Assembly (NCBI GenBank): GCA_946187475.1
Contig: CAMHRJ010000025.1
Location: forward strand, 1 to 15,231
DNA: 15,231 bases
Direction: 5' to 3'
DNA from: an uncultured Clostridia bacterium
GTDB taxonomy: Bacteria > Bacillota > Clostridia > Oscillospirales > Oscillospiraceae
Shown: positions 5,905 through 13,252 of the stretch, one piece after another
Numbering within the stretch: position 1 is the stretch's first letter
Layout: the number at the start of each line of letters is the position of its first letter
Notes under the pieces: generated by a model
What the model saw: the letters and a program-made list of their open reading frames with translations, nothing else
What the model was told of the DNA's origin: nothing
Databases searched by the model: none
Made by a program: the position numbers and the translations under genes

Positions 5905-7478
5905 CCTTTACCTATCCCCTGTCCAGCCGGCCGGCCCTCCGGGATCTCACGCTCTCGGCAGAGGAGGGCGAATTCCTGCTGCTCTGCGGCGAATCCGGCT
6001 GCGGCAAGACCACGCTGCTGCGCCATCTGAAAACTGCCCTCACGCCTCACGGCACCCGCTCCGGCGAGATCCTGCTGGACGGGAAGCCGCTCACGGAGAT
6101 CTCGGCCCGGGAGCAGGCAGAGCGCATCGGCTTTGTGCTGCAGCAGCCGGAGGACCAGATCGTCACGGACAAGGTCTGGCATGAGCTGGCCTTCGGGCCG
6201 GAAAATCTCGGCGTGGCGCCGGAGGTGCTCCGCCGAAGAGTCGGCGAAATGGCCAGCTTCTTCGGCATCCAGGAGTGGTTCGACCGGGATACGGACGCCC
6301 TCTCCGGCGGGCAGAAACAGCTGCTGAATCTGGCCTCGGTGCTGGTGATGCAGCCGGAGGTGCTGATTCTGGACGAGCCCACCGCCCGGCTGGACCCCAT
6401 CGCAGCGGCGGAATTCCTCCGGGCCGTGGAGCGGGTGAACCGGGAGCTGGGCGTGACGGTGCTGCTCTCGGAACAGCGGCTGGAGCTGGCGCTCGGCATG
6501 GCAGACCGTGCTGTGGTGCTCCATCAGGGCGAGACCGCCGCCTGGGGCACGCCCCGGGAGGTCGCACGGAGGCTCTATGAAACGAAAAGCCCCTTTTTTG
6601 CCGCCATGCCCGCCGCTGTGCGCATCTGGGGCGGGCTGGGCGCAAAGGGCGACTGCCCCATGGACGTGCGCGGCGGAAAGGCACTGCTGCGGCAGGCTCC
6701 TCCAAAAGAGATGCACTTCCCTGTGGCAGAAGCGTCATCGGACAAACCACTGCTGCAGTTAAAAGATGTCTGGTTCCGCTATGAAAAAAACGCCCCGGAC
6801 GTGCTCCGGGGGATGGAACTGACGGTGCAGCAGGGCGAGATTCTCGCCATTCTGGGCGGCAACGGCTGCGGCAAGACCACGGCGCTGCGGCTGCTGGCCG
6901 GAACACTCCGGCCCCAGCGGGGAAAGATCACGCGGCAGACCCAGCGCGTCTCCATGCTGCCCCAGGAGCCCACGGCCCTGTTCACCCGGCCCAGTCTGCG
7001 TCAGGAGCTGGCGGAGGCGGAAAAGCCGGACGAGCTGGCCGCCTTGATGGAGCTGGAGGACCTGCTGGACCGGGACCCGGGAGACCTCTCCGGCGGAGAA
7101 CAGCAGCGGGCCGCCATGGCGGTGCTGCTGGCCCGGAAGCCGGAGGTGCTGCTGCTGGACGAGCCCACCAAGGGCATGGACGCCATGTTCCGGCGGCGGT
7201 TCGGGAAGCTTCTGCAAAGGCTCGCCCAGTCGGGTCTCGCCATCGATTTGGTAAGCCACGACGTGGAATTCTGCGCGGAATTTGCCCATCGGGCGGGGCT
7301 GCTGTTCGACGGACAGCTGCTGACCGAGGACGACAGCCGCAGTTTCTTCACCGGGAACCACTTTTATACCACGGCGACCAACCGCATGGCGCGGCAGTGG
7401 CTGCCGGAGGCGCTGCTCTGTGAGGAGGTGATCGCGGCATGTCAGAACGGGGACGCACCCGATTCGCGGCAGTCCTGA
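5877..7478 (+). CDS. Fused double ECF ATPase (EcfA1-EcfA2 in one chain)
   Basis: A 533-residue protein with two complete ABC ATPase domains, supplying both nucleotide-binding halves of the ECF module. Domain 1 has Walker A GESGCGKT (38-45), Q-loop QQPEDQ (89-94), signature LSGGQ (142-146) and Walker B LILDEP (163-168). Domain 2 has Walker A GGNGCGKT (327-334), signature LSGGE (404-408), Walker B LLLDEP (425-430) and switch histidine His461 in VSHD. In domain 1 the switch position is Gln200 (LLSEQRLE; codon 6474-6476) instead of the usual His, so the two ATP sites are probably unequal. The start at 5877 follows GGAGG, inside the 3' end of ecfT. The 3' end overlaps the S-component gene by 40 nt. 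Confidence 0.92.
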   Translation: MASICIEHLTFTYPLSSRPALRDLTLSAEEGEFLLLCGESGCGKTTLLRHLKTALTPHGTRSGEILLDGKPLTEISAREQAERIGFVLQQPEDQIVTDKVWHELAFGPENLGVAPEVLRRRVGEMASFFGIQEWFDRDTDALSGGQKQLLNLASVLVMQPEVLILDEPTARLDPIAAAEFLRAVERVNRELGVTVLLSEQRLELALGMADRAVVLHQGETAAWGTPREVARRLYETKSPFFAAMPAAVRIWGGLGAKGDCPMDVRGGKALLRQAPPKEMHFPVAEASSDKPLLQLKDVWFRYEKNAPDVLRGMELTVQQGEILAILGGNGCGKTTALRLLAGTLRPQRGKITRQTQRVSMLPQEPTALFTRPSLRQELAEAEKPDELAALMELEDLLDRDPGDLSGGEQQRAAMAVLLARKPEVLLLDEPTKGMDAMFRRRFGKLLQRLAQSGLAIDLVSHDVEFCAEFAHRAGLLFDGQLLTEDDSRSFFTGNHFYTTATNRMARQWLPEALLCEEVIAACQNGDAPDSRQS

Positions 7479-8146
7479 CCCTGGTGCTGATCCCGGCGCT
7501 GGTGCTGCTGGGCAGTCTCGTCTGGGCCAACCGGCAGTTCTATCTGGTGAGCATCTTGGCCATCGTGCTGAGCCTGCTGCCCATGCTGCTGCGATTTGAG
7601 CGCCGGGGGCCCCAGGCCAGGGAACTGGTGATTCTGGCAACGCTCATGGCACTGGCGGCGGCCAGCCGGGCGGCCTTCAGCTTTGCACCAGCCTTCAAGC
7701 CCGTGGCAGCGGTGGTGATTCTCTCCGGGGCGGCCTTCGGCTGCGAGGCAGGGTTTCTTGTGGGCGCGGGCTCGGCCTTCCTGTCCAACTTCTTCTTCGG
7801 GCAGGGACCATGGACCCCCTGGCAGATGCTGGGCTTCGGCGTCATCGGCTTTCTGGCAGGGCTCTTCTTCGCCCATCGTTACCAACCAAAACGGCTGGGG
7901 CTGTGCATCTTCGGGTTTCTGGCGGTGTTTCTGCTCTATGGCCCCATGCTGGACGTGGGGAGCGTGCTCATGGTCAGCGGAGACGTGAACCGGGAGGTCA
8001 TTCTCGCGGCGCTGGCCTCCGGCGTTGCCTTCAACGCCATCCACGCCTCGGCCACGGTGATCTTCCTAGCCCTGGTGGGCGAGCCACTGCTCCGGAAGCT
8101 GGACCGGGTGAAGATCAAATACGGGATATTAACCGATGCGGAATGA
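7439..8146 (+). CDS. ECF transporter S component, CbrT-like (probable cobalamin)
   Basis: A 235-residue membrane protein with about six to eight hydrophobic segments and the usual S-component core. There are two N-terminal helices (about 8-28 and 34-52), then the core with FAPAFKPVAAVVILSGAAFG (82-101), a Gly/Ala-rich helix, and FFFGQGPWTPWQM (118-130). That combination resembles the S components annotated as CbrT-type. S components bind the vitamin and give the transporter its specificity. Cobalamin is inferred from the riboswitch and the transcobalamin-like partners; a corrinoid precursor is an alternative. The ATG at 7439 has a very strong site, GAGGAGGTGATC, inside the ATPase gene. The stop codon lies in the loop of the operon terminator. 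Confidence 0.85.
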   Translation: MSERGRTRFAAVLTLVLIPALVLLGSLVWANRQFYLVSILAIVLSLLPMLLRFERRGPQARELVILATLMALAAASRAAFSFAPAFKPVAAVVILSGAAFGCEAGFLVGAGSAFLSNFFFGQGPWTPWQMLGFGVIGFLAGLFFAHRYQPKRLGLCIFGFLAVFLLYGPMLDVGSVLMVSGDVNREVILAALASGVAFNAIHASATVIFLALVGEPLLRKLDRVKIKYGILTDAE

Positions 8147-8168
8147 GTTCGCATCGGTTTTCTTCTTT
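8131..8168 (+). terminator. Terminator of the cobalamin operon, overlapping the last stop codon
   Basis: A perfect 10-bp stem AACCGATGCG (8131-8140) / CGCATCGGTT (8150-8159) with a 9-nt loop is followed by a T-rich tail. The last codons of the S-component gene form the left arm and its TGA (8144-8146) is in the loop. The tail overlaps the -35 of the next promoter. Confidence 0.9.
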
Positions 8169-8194
8169 ACAATTCCCTGGAAATTTAGTATTCT
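8166..8194 (+). promoter_or_regulatory. Sigma-A promoter for the SLH-CotH gene
   Basis: A -35 TTTACA (8166-8171) and a -10 TATTCT (8189-8194) are 17 bp apart. The start would lie near 8201, leaving a leader of about 29 nt with AGAGG at 8218-8222 before the ATG at 8230. Confidence 0.65.
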
Positions 8195-8229
8195 AAAGGC
8201 ATCCGAAAGAGAGAAAGAGAGGAACACAT

Positions 8230-10404
8230 ATGAAACGATCCTTCGGCACAAAACTGATTCTGGCGCTGCTGATCGTCGTGCTGCTCATGGGCACGGCTTC
8301 GGCGGACAGCTGGATGGAAAACTTCAAGCCCGTGCGCACCTATTCCGGTCAGTTTCAGGATGTATCGGCCCAGTCCTGGTACGCGGACACGGTGGCCCAG
8401 GCCTATTCCTTCGGCCTGATCCAGGGCATGTCCAAAACCACCTTTGAGCCCGGCGGCAATCTGACCGTCGCGGAGTGCGTCACGCTGGCAGTCCGGCTGC
8501 ACAGCATCTACGCCGACGACGGCATGAAGTTTGAAGCCAGCCGTCCCTGGTACCGGGTCTACGTGGACTACGCCATGGAAAACCGCATCCTGCTGAAGGA
8601 ACAGAGTGACTACAGCCGGAAGATCAGCCGCGCCTTCTTTGCGCAGATCCTCGCCCGGGCACTGCCCCGGGATATGGTCCCCGCCGTGAACGATGTGCCC
8701 GACGGCGCCATTCCCGATGTGACCGAGGACCTGGAGGCCTATGACGCCATCTATCGTCTCTATCGCGGCGGCGTGCTTCTGGGCAACGACAAGCTGGGTA
8801 CCTTCCTGCCCGCCTCCAAGATCAAACGCAGCGAGGCCGCGGCCATCCTGCTGCGTATGGCCTGTCCGGAGCAGCGCCTGCACTTCTCCCTGAGCACCGA
8901 GATCACCGTCTACGGCAAGGACGGCAGCACCAAGGTCATCCCCGTGACCCAGCTGGCGGACTACCAGAGCAAGGGCTGGTACACCGAGCCCGTCACCAAG
9001 GTCTACAGCTACAGCGGCAGCACCAAGGTGGTGGAGGTCTCCAAGGTGGACGCCTTCCTGGCCAGCCACCCGGACTGGGCGGCAGAGCCCTTCACCGGCG
9101 TGGAGGCCAGTCTCAAAAAACAGAACAAGACCCAGACCTCCATCCCCGTCATCAGTGTGAACACCGGCGGCGTCGAGGTGCTGAGCAAGAATAATTATGT
9201 AAACTGCTCTGTCAACGTCTCCAACGTGCCCCAGTCTCAGGCGCTGAAGGGCGAGACCGGCGGCATCCGCCTGCGGGGCAACGCCTCCTCCTTTTACGGC
9301 AACGTGAGCAAAATCCGCGCAAACCCCGTCCCCTATCGTCTCAAGTTCGACAGCAAGGTGAACCTGATGGGCCTGAACGACGGGCTCAAGGCCAAGAGCT
9401 GGGTGCTGCTGACGAATCTGGACGCGGAGAAGGACGTGGTGAAAAACGACTTTGCCTTCCGGGTGGGCCGGATGCTGCTGGAGCCTGACGGCGCCTATGC
9501 CTCCCACGCCCAGATGGCCCACTTCTATCTCAACGGCGTGTTCCAGGGCACTTATCTGGTCTGTGAGCAGAACCAGGTGAACAAGGGCCGCGTCCAGGTC
9601 AACGAGCCCGAGGATGGCTACACCGGCACGGACGTGGGCTACTTCGTGGAGCTGGATGGCTACTATGAGGAGCCCAGCTTCACCATGAACTATGAAAACG
9701 CTACCGTCACCGACGTCAACGGCAGCACCCGCACTTTCCGCTCCAACGGCTACAGCATCAAGTCCGACGTCTTTTCCCAGGCCCAGAAGGACTTCATCGC
9801 CAAGTACATCCGGGGCGTGTTCAAGATCGTCTACCAGGCCTGCGAGAAGGGCAACTACCTCACCTTCGACAAGAACTACAACGTGGTGAAGTCCGACTTC
9901 ACCAGCGCCAGGCAGGCGGTCAGCGCCGTGGCGGACGTGCGCTCCATGGCGGATATGTACATCCTCTATGAGCTGATGTGCGACTATGACGTGGGTGAGA
10001 GCAGCTTCTTCATGTGCGTGGACTTCTCCGCCGACAGCCAGTTCCCGAAGCTGACCTTCACCGCCCCCTGGGACTTCAACTGGACCTGTCAGGGCAGCGT
10101 CAACGGCAGCGTCTTTGCCGGCGCCTTCCGCACCAGCAGCTTCATCAGCTCCATGGGCGACCGCTCCAACCCCTGGTTCATCGTGCTGTATAAGCAGAAC
10201 TGGTTCCGGGAGATCATCAAGACCCGCTGGGCCGAGATCGGCGGCGCCCAGGGCATCAGGCAGTGCATCGCCGATGAAAAAGCGATCATCGAGCTCTACA
10301 AGAGCGACTTCAACCGCCGCGGCTCCGGCGCCTCGGCCAGCGCTTACGCCAACCTGAGCTGGCTGGAGAAGCGCGCGTCCTATCTGGACGCAAGATGGAG
10401 CTGA
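8230..10404 (+). CDS. Secreted SLH-domain protein with CotH-like kinase domain
   Basis: A 724-residue exported protein. Seen: signal peptide (1-25); SLH-type motifs at about 39-92, 100-150 (weak) and 160-212; two tandem copies of a short 30-35-residue motif at about 225-254 and 257-289, the first ending GWYTEPV; then a CotH domain from about 303 to the end. CotH landmarks are GGIRLRGNASS (344-354), WVLLTNLDAE (391-400), GTYLVCEQNQVNKGR (440-454) and PWDFNW (613-618). CotH proteins are atypical kinases that phosphorylate surface or spore-coat proteins in Bacillus; the substrate here is unknown. In the PWDFNW motif the third position is Asn where Asp is common, so activity may be altered. It has its own promoter and is 16 nt upstream of hflX. 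The fold assignment is confident, the activity inferred. Confidence 0.85.
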   Translation: MKRSFGTKLILALLIVVLLMGTASADSWMENFKPVRTYSGQFQDVSAQSWYADTVAQAYSFGLIQGMSKTTFEPGGNLTVAECVTLAVRLHSIYADDGMKFEASRPWYRVYVDYAMENRILLKEQSDYSRKISRAFFAQILARALPRDMVPAVNDVPDGAIPDVTEDLEAYDAIYRLYRGGVLLGNDKLGTFLPASKIKRSEAAAILLRMACPEQRLHFSLSTEITVYGKDGSTKVIPVTQLADYQSKGWYTEPVTKVYSYSGSTKVVEVSKVDAFLASHPDWAAEPFTGVEASLKKQNKTQTSIPVISVNTGGVEVLSKNNYVNCSVNVSNVPQSQALKGETGGIRLRGNASSFYGNVSKIRANPVPYRLKFDSKVNLMGLNDGLKAKSWVLLTNLDAEKDVVKNDFAFRVGRMLLEPDGAYASHAQMAHFYLNGVFQGTYLVCEQNQVNKGRVQVNEPEDGYTGTDVGYFVELDGYYEEPSFTMNYENATVTDVNGSTRTFRSNGYSIKSDVFSQAQKDFIAKYIRGVFKIVYQACEKGNYLTFDKNYNVVKSDFTSARQAVSAVADVRSMADMYILYELMCDYDVGESSFFMCVDFSADSQFPKLTFTAPWDFNWTCQGSVNGSVFAGAFRTSSFISSMGDRSNPWFIVLYKQNWFREIIKTRWAEIGGAQGIRQCIADEKAIIELYKSDFNRRGSGASASAYANLSWLEKRASYLDARWS

Positions 10405-10420
10405 ATCGAAAGGAATCTCC

Positions 10421-11731
10421 ATGCAGAATACCGCTGAAAAAATAGAACGTGCCGCCCTGGCCGGTCTTGCCGCCGCCAGTATGGAAGCGCGGGAGCGCTC
10501 CACGGAGATCTCCATGGCGGAGCTGGCCGCGCTGGTGGAGACCGCCGGCGGCGAAGCCGTGGTCACCGTGCTGCAAAACAAGCAGACCCCGGACCCCCGC
10601 ACCTTCCTGGGCGAGGGCAAGGTGGCAGAGCTGAAGGAATGCATCCAGCAGAATGAATGCGACCTGGCCGTGTTCGACAACGAGCTCTCCCCCTCCCAGA
10701 TGCGTGTCCTTTCGGAGGAGCTGGGTGTCCGGGTGCTGGACCGTTCCGGCCTGATTCTGGACATCTTCGCCCAGCGGGCGCAGACCCGCGAGGGCCAGCT
10801 GCAGGTGGAGCTGGCGCAGTACCACTATCTGCTGCCAAGACTCACGGGCATGTGGACTCATCTGGTGCGGCAGACCGCCGCCGGCGGCTCCTCCCCCATC
10901 GGCACCCGCGGCCCAGGTGAAACCCAGCTGGAGACTGACCGCCGGCACATCCGGCGGAAAATTCAGAAGCTGGAGGAAGAGCTGGAGGCCGTGCGCAAGG
11001 TGCGCAGCACCCAGCGCCGACGCCGGGAGAAAAACGCCATGCCCGTGGTGGCCCTGGTGGGCTACACCAACGCCGGGAAATCCACCCTTTTGAATCGTCT
11101 CACCGGGTCGGACATCCCCGCCAACGACCGGCTGTTCGACACCCTGGACACCACCACCCGGCGGCTGAAGCTGGACGACACCCAGGAGGTCCTGCTGTCA
11201 GACACCGTCGGCTTTATCCGCAAGCTGCCCCACCATCTGGTGGAGGCCTTCAAGGCCACGCTGGAGGAGCTGAGCTACGCCGACGTGCTGCTGCACGTGA
11301 TTGACCTGTCGAACCCGGAGTGGGAGACCCAGGCCGAGGTGGTGGACCGTCTGATCGACCAGCTGGGCGCAGCCCAGACCCCCTGCATCCGCGTGTTCAA
11401 CAAATGTGACGCCTACATGGGCATCCTGCCCCATGGGGAGAACATCGTCTGCATCTCCGCCCGCACCGGCGAGGGCGCAGACGCCCTGACCGAAGCCATC
11501 CGGGCCATTCTCGCCCGGCAGAATCGCCACGCCGTGCTCCTGCTGCCCTATTCCGAGGGCAAGCTCCTGGAGCTGCTGCACCGGGAGTGCAGCGTGCTGC
11601 GCACGGACTACAAGGAAACCGGCGTGGAGGTGGAGGCCGTCATCCGCCCAGAGCACTGGGGAAAGGTACAAGCCTATGAAATTTCCGGAAAGCATCCAGA
11701 CGGAGCGCCTGATTCTGCGCCCATGGCGTGA
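10421..11731 (+). CDS. hflX: HflX ribosome-associated GTPase
   Basis: A 436-residue GTPase of the HflX family, close to the usual length. The N-terminal HflX domain includes TFLGEGKVAEL (61-71) and the family glycine-rich block GTRGPGETQLETDRR (161-175), followed by a basic coiled-coil segment (about 176-204). The G domain has G1 GYTNAGKST (214-222), G2 region DTLDTTTRR (240-248), G3 DTVGF (261-265), G4 NKCD (327-330) and G5 SARTGEG (346-352). HflX binds stalled or hibernating ribosomes and splits 70S particles during stress. AAAGGA precedes the ATG at 10421. The last 56 nt overlap the GNAT gene in another frame, so the two are probably co-translated. Confidence 0.95.
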   Translation: MQNTAEKIERAALAGLAAASMEARERSTEISMAELAALVETAGGEAVVTVLQNKQTPDPRTFLGEGKVAELKECIQQNECDLAVFDNELSPSQMRVLSEELGVRVLDRSGLILDIFAQRAQTREGQLQVELAQYHYLLPRLTGMWTHLVRQTAAGGSSPIGTRGPGETQLETDRRHIRRKIQKLEEELEAVRKVRSTQRRRREKNAMPVVALVGYTNAGKSTLLNRLTGSDIPANDRLFDTLDTTTRRLKLDDTQEVLLSDTVGFIRKLPHHLVEAFKATLEELSYADVLLHVIDLSNPEWETQAEVVDRLIDQLGAAQTPCIRVFNKCDAYMGILPHGENIVCISARTGEGADALTEAIRAILARQNRHAVLLLPYSEGKLLELLHRECSVLRTDYKETGVEVEAVIRPEHWGKVQAYEISGKHPDGAPDSAPMA

Positions 11732-12197
11732 ATCAGACGCGGCAGCCCTCTTCCGCTGCGCCGCAGACCCCCGGGTGGGTCCGGCCTGCGGCTGGCTGCC
11801 CCACACCGGCGAGGACTACAGCCGGGAGGTCATCCGCACCATCCTCAGCGCCGACGGCACCTACGCCCTGACCCTGCCGGAGACGGACGAAGCCATCGGC
11901 AGCGTCAGTCTCCAGCCCACCACCCATCCGGACTGCATCGGCCATCTGATGCTGGGCTACTGGCTGGGCGCGGACTGGTGGGGCAACGGCTATATGCCCG
12001 AGGCAGCGGAGGCATTGCTCCGCTGCGGCTTTGAGGAGCTGGGGCTCACGGAGATCTGGTGCTCCCACTTTGAGGAGAACCACAACTCCCGCAGAGTCAT
12101 CCGGAAGCTGGGCTTTGAGTATCGCTTCCTGAGTCGGGAGTTGGCCCCCTTCCTGGGCCAGATGAAGGACGTCTGGTACTACGTGAAAACACCATAA
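11676..12197 (+). CDS. GNAT N-acetyltransferase, RimJ/RimL type
   Basis: A 173-residue cytoplasmic acetyltransferase. The N-terminus IQTERLILRPWRESDA is the standard opening of the RimJ/RimL-like branch. The central LGYWLGADWWGNGYMPEA (93-110) holds the acetyl-CoA pyrophosphate loop, with Gly103-Asn-Gly105 in the position of the family's (Q/R)xxGxG/A motif. The C-terminal HFEENHNSRRVIRKLGFEY is the typical final helix-strand (NxxSRRVxEKLGF pattern). These enzymes acetylate protein N-termini or small amines; the substrate cannot be told. GGGAAAGG lies just upstream of the ATG at 11676, within hflX. The gene ends the cotH-hflX-GNAT transcript before a strong terminator. Confidence 0.9.
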   Translation: MKFPESIQTERLILRPWRESDAAALFRCAADPRVGPACGWLPHTGEDYSREVIRTILSADGTYALTLPETDEAIGSVSLQPTTHPDCIGHLMLGYWLGADWWGNGYMPEAAEALLRCGFEELGLTEIWCSHFEENHNSRRVIRKLGFEYRFLSRELAPFLGQMKDVWYYVKTP

Positions 12198-12206
12198 CGA
12201 CAGCAT

Positions 12207-12240
12207 AACCCCCGCTCGATTGGAGCGGGGGTTGTTTCTC
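12207..12240 (+). terminator. Terminator after the GNAT gene
   Basis: An 11-bp stem AACCCCCGCTC (12207-12217) / GAGCGGGGGTT (12223-12233) with loop GATTG is followed by GTTTCTC. It lies 10 nt after the GNAT stop. The same stem recurs, facing the other way, at 12416-12440. Confidence 0.9.
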
Positions 12241-12247
12241 ACGATCC

Positions 12248-12377
12248 TGTCATTCCGAGCCAGTGCGCACACTGGCGTGGGAATCCGTTCTTCTCAGGAA
12301 CAGGCTTCAGCTTTACTCTAAAAAATGAGAATACGGATTGCCACACCAGTGACATCGGTCACTGGTTCGCAATGACA
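12248..12377. repeat. 130-bp composite palindromic repeat (MITE/REP-like)
   Basis: The ends TGTCATTCCGAGCCAGTG (12248-12265) and CACTGGTTCGCAATGACA (12360-12377) are inverted copies matching at 16 of 18 positions. Just inside, 12270-12288 and 12333-12351 are inverted copies matching at 17 of 19. Each arm is also a small hairpin of its own (CCAGTG/CACTGG). About 44 bp of unrelated sequence (12289-12332) sits in the centre and no protein is encoded. The structure is that of a non-autonomous mobile or REP-like repeat of the TGTCATTSCGARCCAGTG type. Genome copy number is not visible here. Confidence 0.75.
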
Positions 12378-12401
12378 GCTTTCTTAGAAAAACTGGAGTT
12401 A

Positions 12402-12440
12402 CTTGAAAACGACAACCCCCCGCTCATTCTGAGCGGGGGT
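12402..12440 (-). terminator. Terminator after the ACS-like gene (minus strand)
   Basis: On the minus strand a stem CCCCCGCTC (complement of 12431-12439) / GAGCGGGGG (complement of 12417-12425) with a 5-nt loop is followed by GTTGTCGTTTTC. It ends the cooC-ACS-like transcript about 40 nt past the stop at 12480. Its stem is the same as that of the plus-strand terminator at 12207-12233. Confidence 0.8.
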
Positions 12441-12479
12441 AAACTTTTATAAGGGGATTGATTTGAGAGAGACTTTGGC

Positions 12480-13217
12480 TTACTTGTGGCCCATCTTCTT
12501 CATGCCTTCTTTGCCGAAGTGGAGCTCCTTCAGGCCCTCAACCTCGTCGCAGACCGGCTTGAAGCTGCAGCTGGCACAGTCCAGATCCTCCGGCAGACCC
12601 TCGAGGATCTTGTTCATGGTCTTGGTGACTTCGTTGACCTTCTTGGCGGTCTCGATGAACTTCTTGTAATCCACGGAAGGGTCGGTGACGAAGATGATCT
12701 TCACGGACTGGATGTTGGGGTTGGTGTGATACTGCTTGATGTAGTCAGCGCCCACGGACTTGAAGCTGATGCCCTTCTTGACGGCCTGCTTGCTGACGCG
12801 GACCTGCTCACGATGGCTCTCGGGGCTGACGCGGTTCATGTAGCCCTCGGGGAAGACGTGATACTTCACGAACTCCATGTTCTGGATGGTGTTGAAGGCT
12901 TCCTGCTCGTCCTTGCTGATCTCCTTCACGCCCAGGAACACGATGCGGGCAAAGGTGGAGTCGCCCTTGAGTTCCTTCAGATCGGAACCGTAGAGCAGAA
13001 TCTCATCGCCGGAGACGAGGCTGTGGTCGTCGGTGACGCAGGTGAAGTTCACGGCGTCCTTGCCGCTGCCGCCCAGCTCGAAGGCGGCGTCCTTCATCAT
13101 GACCAGCTCGCTGGCGCCAGTGTCCTTCCAGGCGTCGCGCTCGGAATAGGCCCACTTCTGCTTCGGGGTGCCCAGCTGGTCGAGGGTTTCGGTAATATAG
13201 CTATTAAAAAGATCCAT
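12480..13217 (-). CDS. Short CO dehydrogenase/acetyl-CoA synthase beta-subunit-like protein
   Basis: A 245-residue cytoplasmic protein that resembles the middle part of acetyl-CoA synthase (AcsB/CdhC). By memory of the family, FELGG (46-50), the VRVSKQAVKKG segment (139-149), the VKIIFVTDP segment (172-180) and a cysteine cluster at the C-terminus line up with ACS domain 2 and the beginning of the A-cluster domain. Cys214, Cys217 and Cys223 form C-x2-C-x5-C, followed by ELHFG. The Cys-Gly-Cys nickel site and the rest of the ACS C-terminal domain are absent, and so is ACS domain 1. It therefore cannot be a full acetyl-CoA synthase. GGAGGT precedes the ATG at 13217, and cooC lies 35 nt upstream on the same strand. 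Possible roles are metal-cluster assembly or a corrinoid/methyl-transfer partner; neither is shown. Confidence 0.72.
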   Translation of the reverse strand: MDLFNSYITETLDQLGTPKQKWAYSERDAWKDTGASELVMMKDAAFELGGSGKDAVNFTCVTDDHSLVSGDEILLYGSDLKELKGDSTFARIVFLGVKEISKDEQEAFNTIQNMEFVKYHVFPEGYMNRVSPESHREQVRVSKQAVKKGISFKSVGADYIKQYHTNPNIQSVKIIFVTDPSVDYKKFIETAKKVNEVTKTMNKILEGLPEDLDCASCSFKPVCDEVEGLKELHFGKEGMKKMGHK

Positions 13218-13252
13218 GATATACCTCCATTAAGTCGTGAGTCTGAATAGAA

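Noticed and set aside
8185..10764. An 859-codon open frame on the minus strand
   Set aside because: It is antisense to the CotH gene and the start of hflX, with repetitive Val/Gly/His/Asp-rich sequence and no domain. The plus-strand genes have clear motifs, ribosome binding sites and signal peptide.
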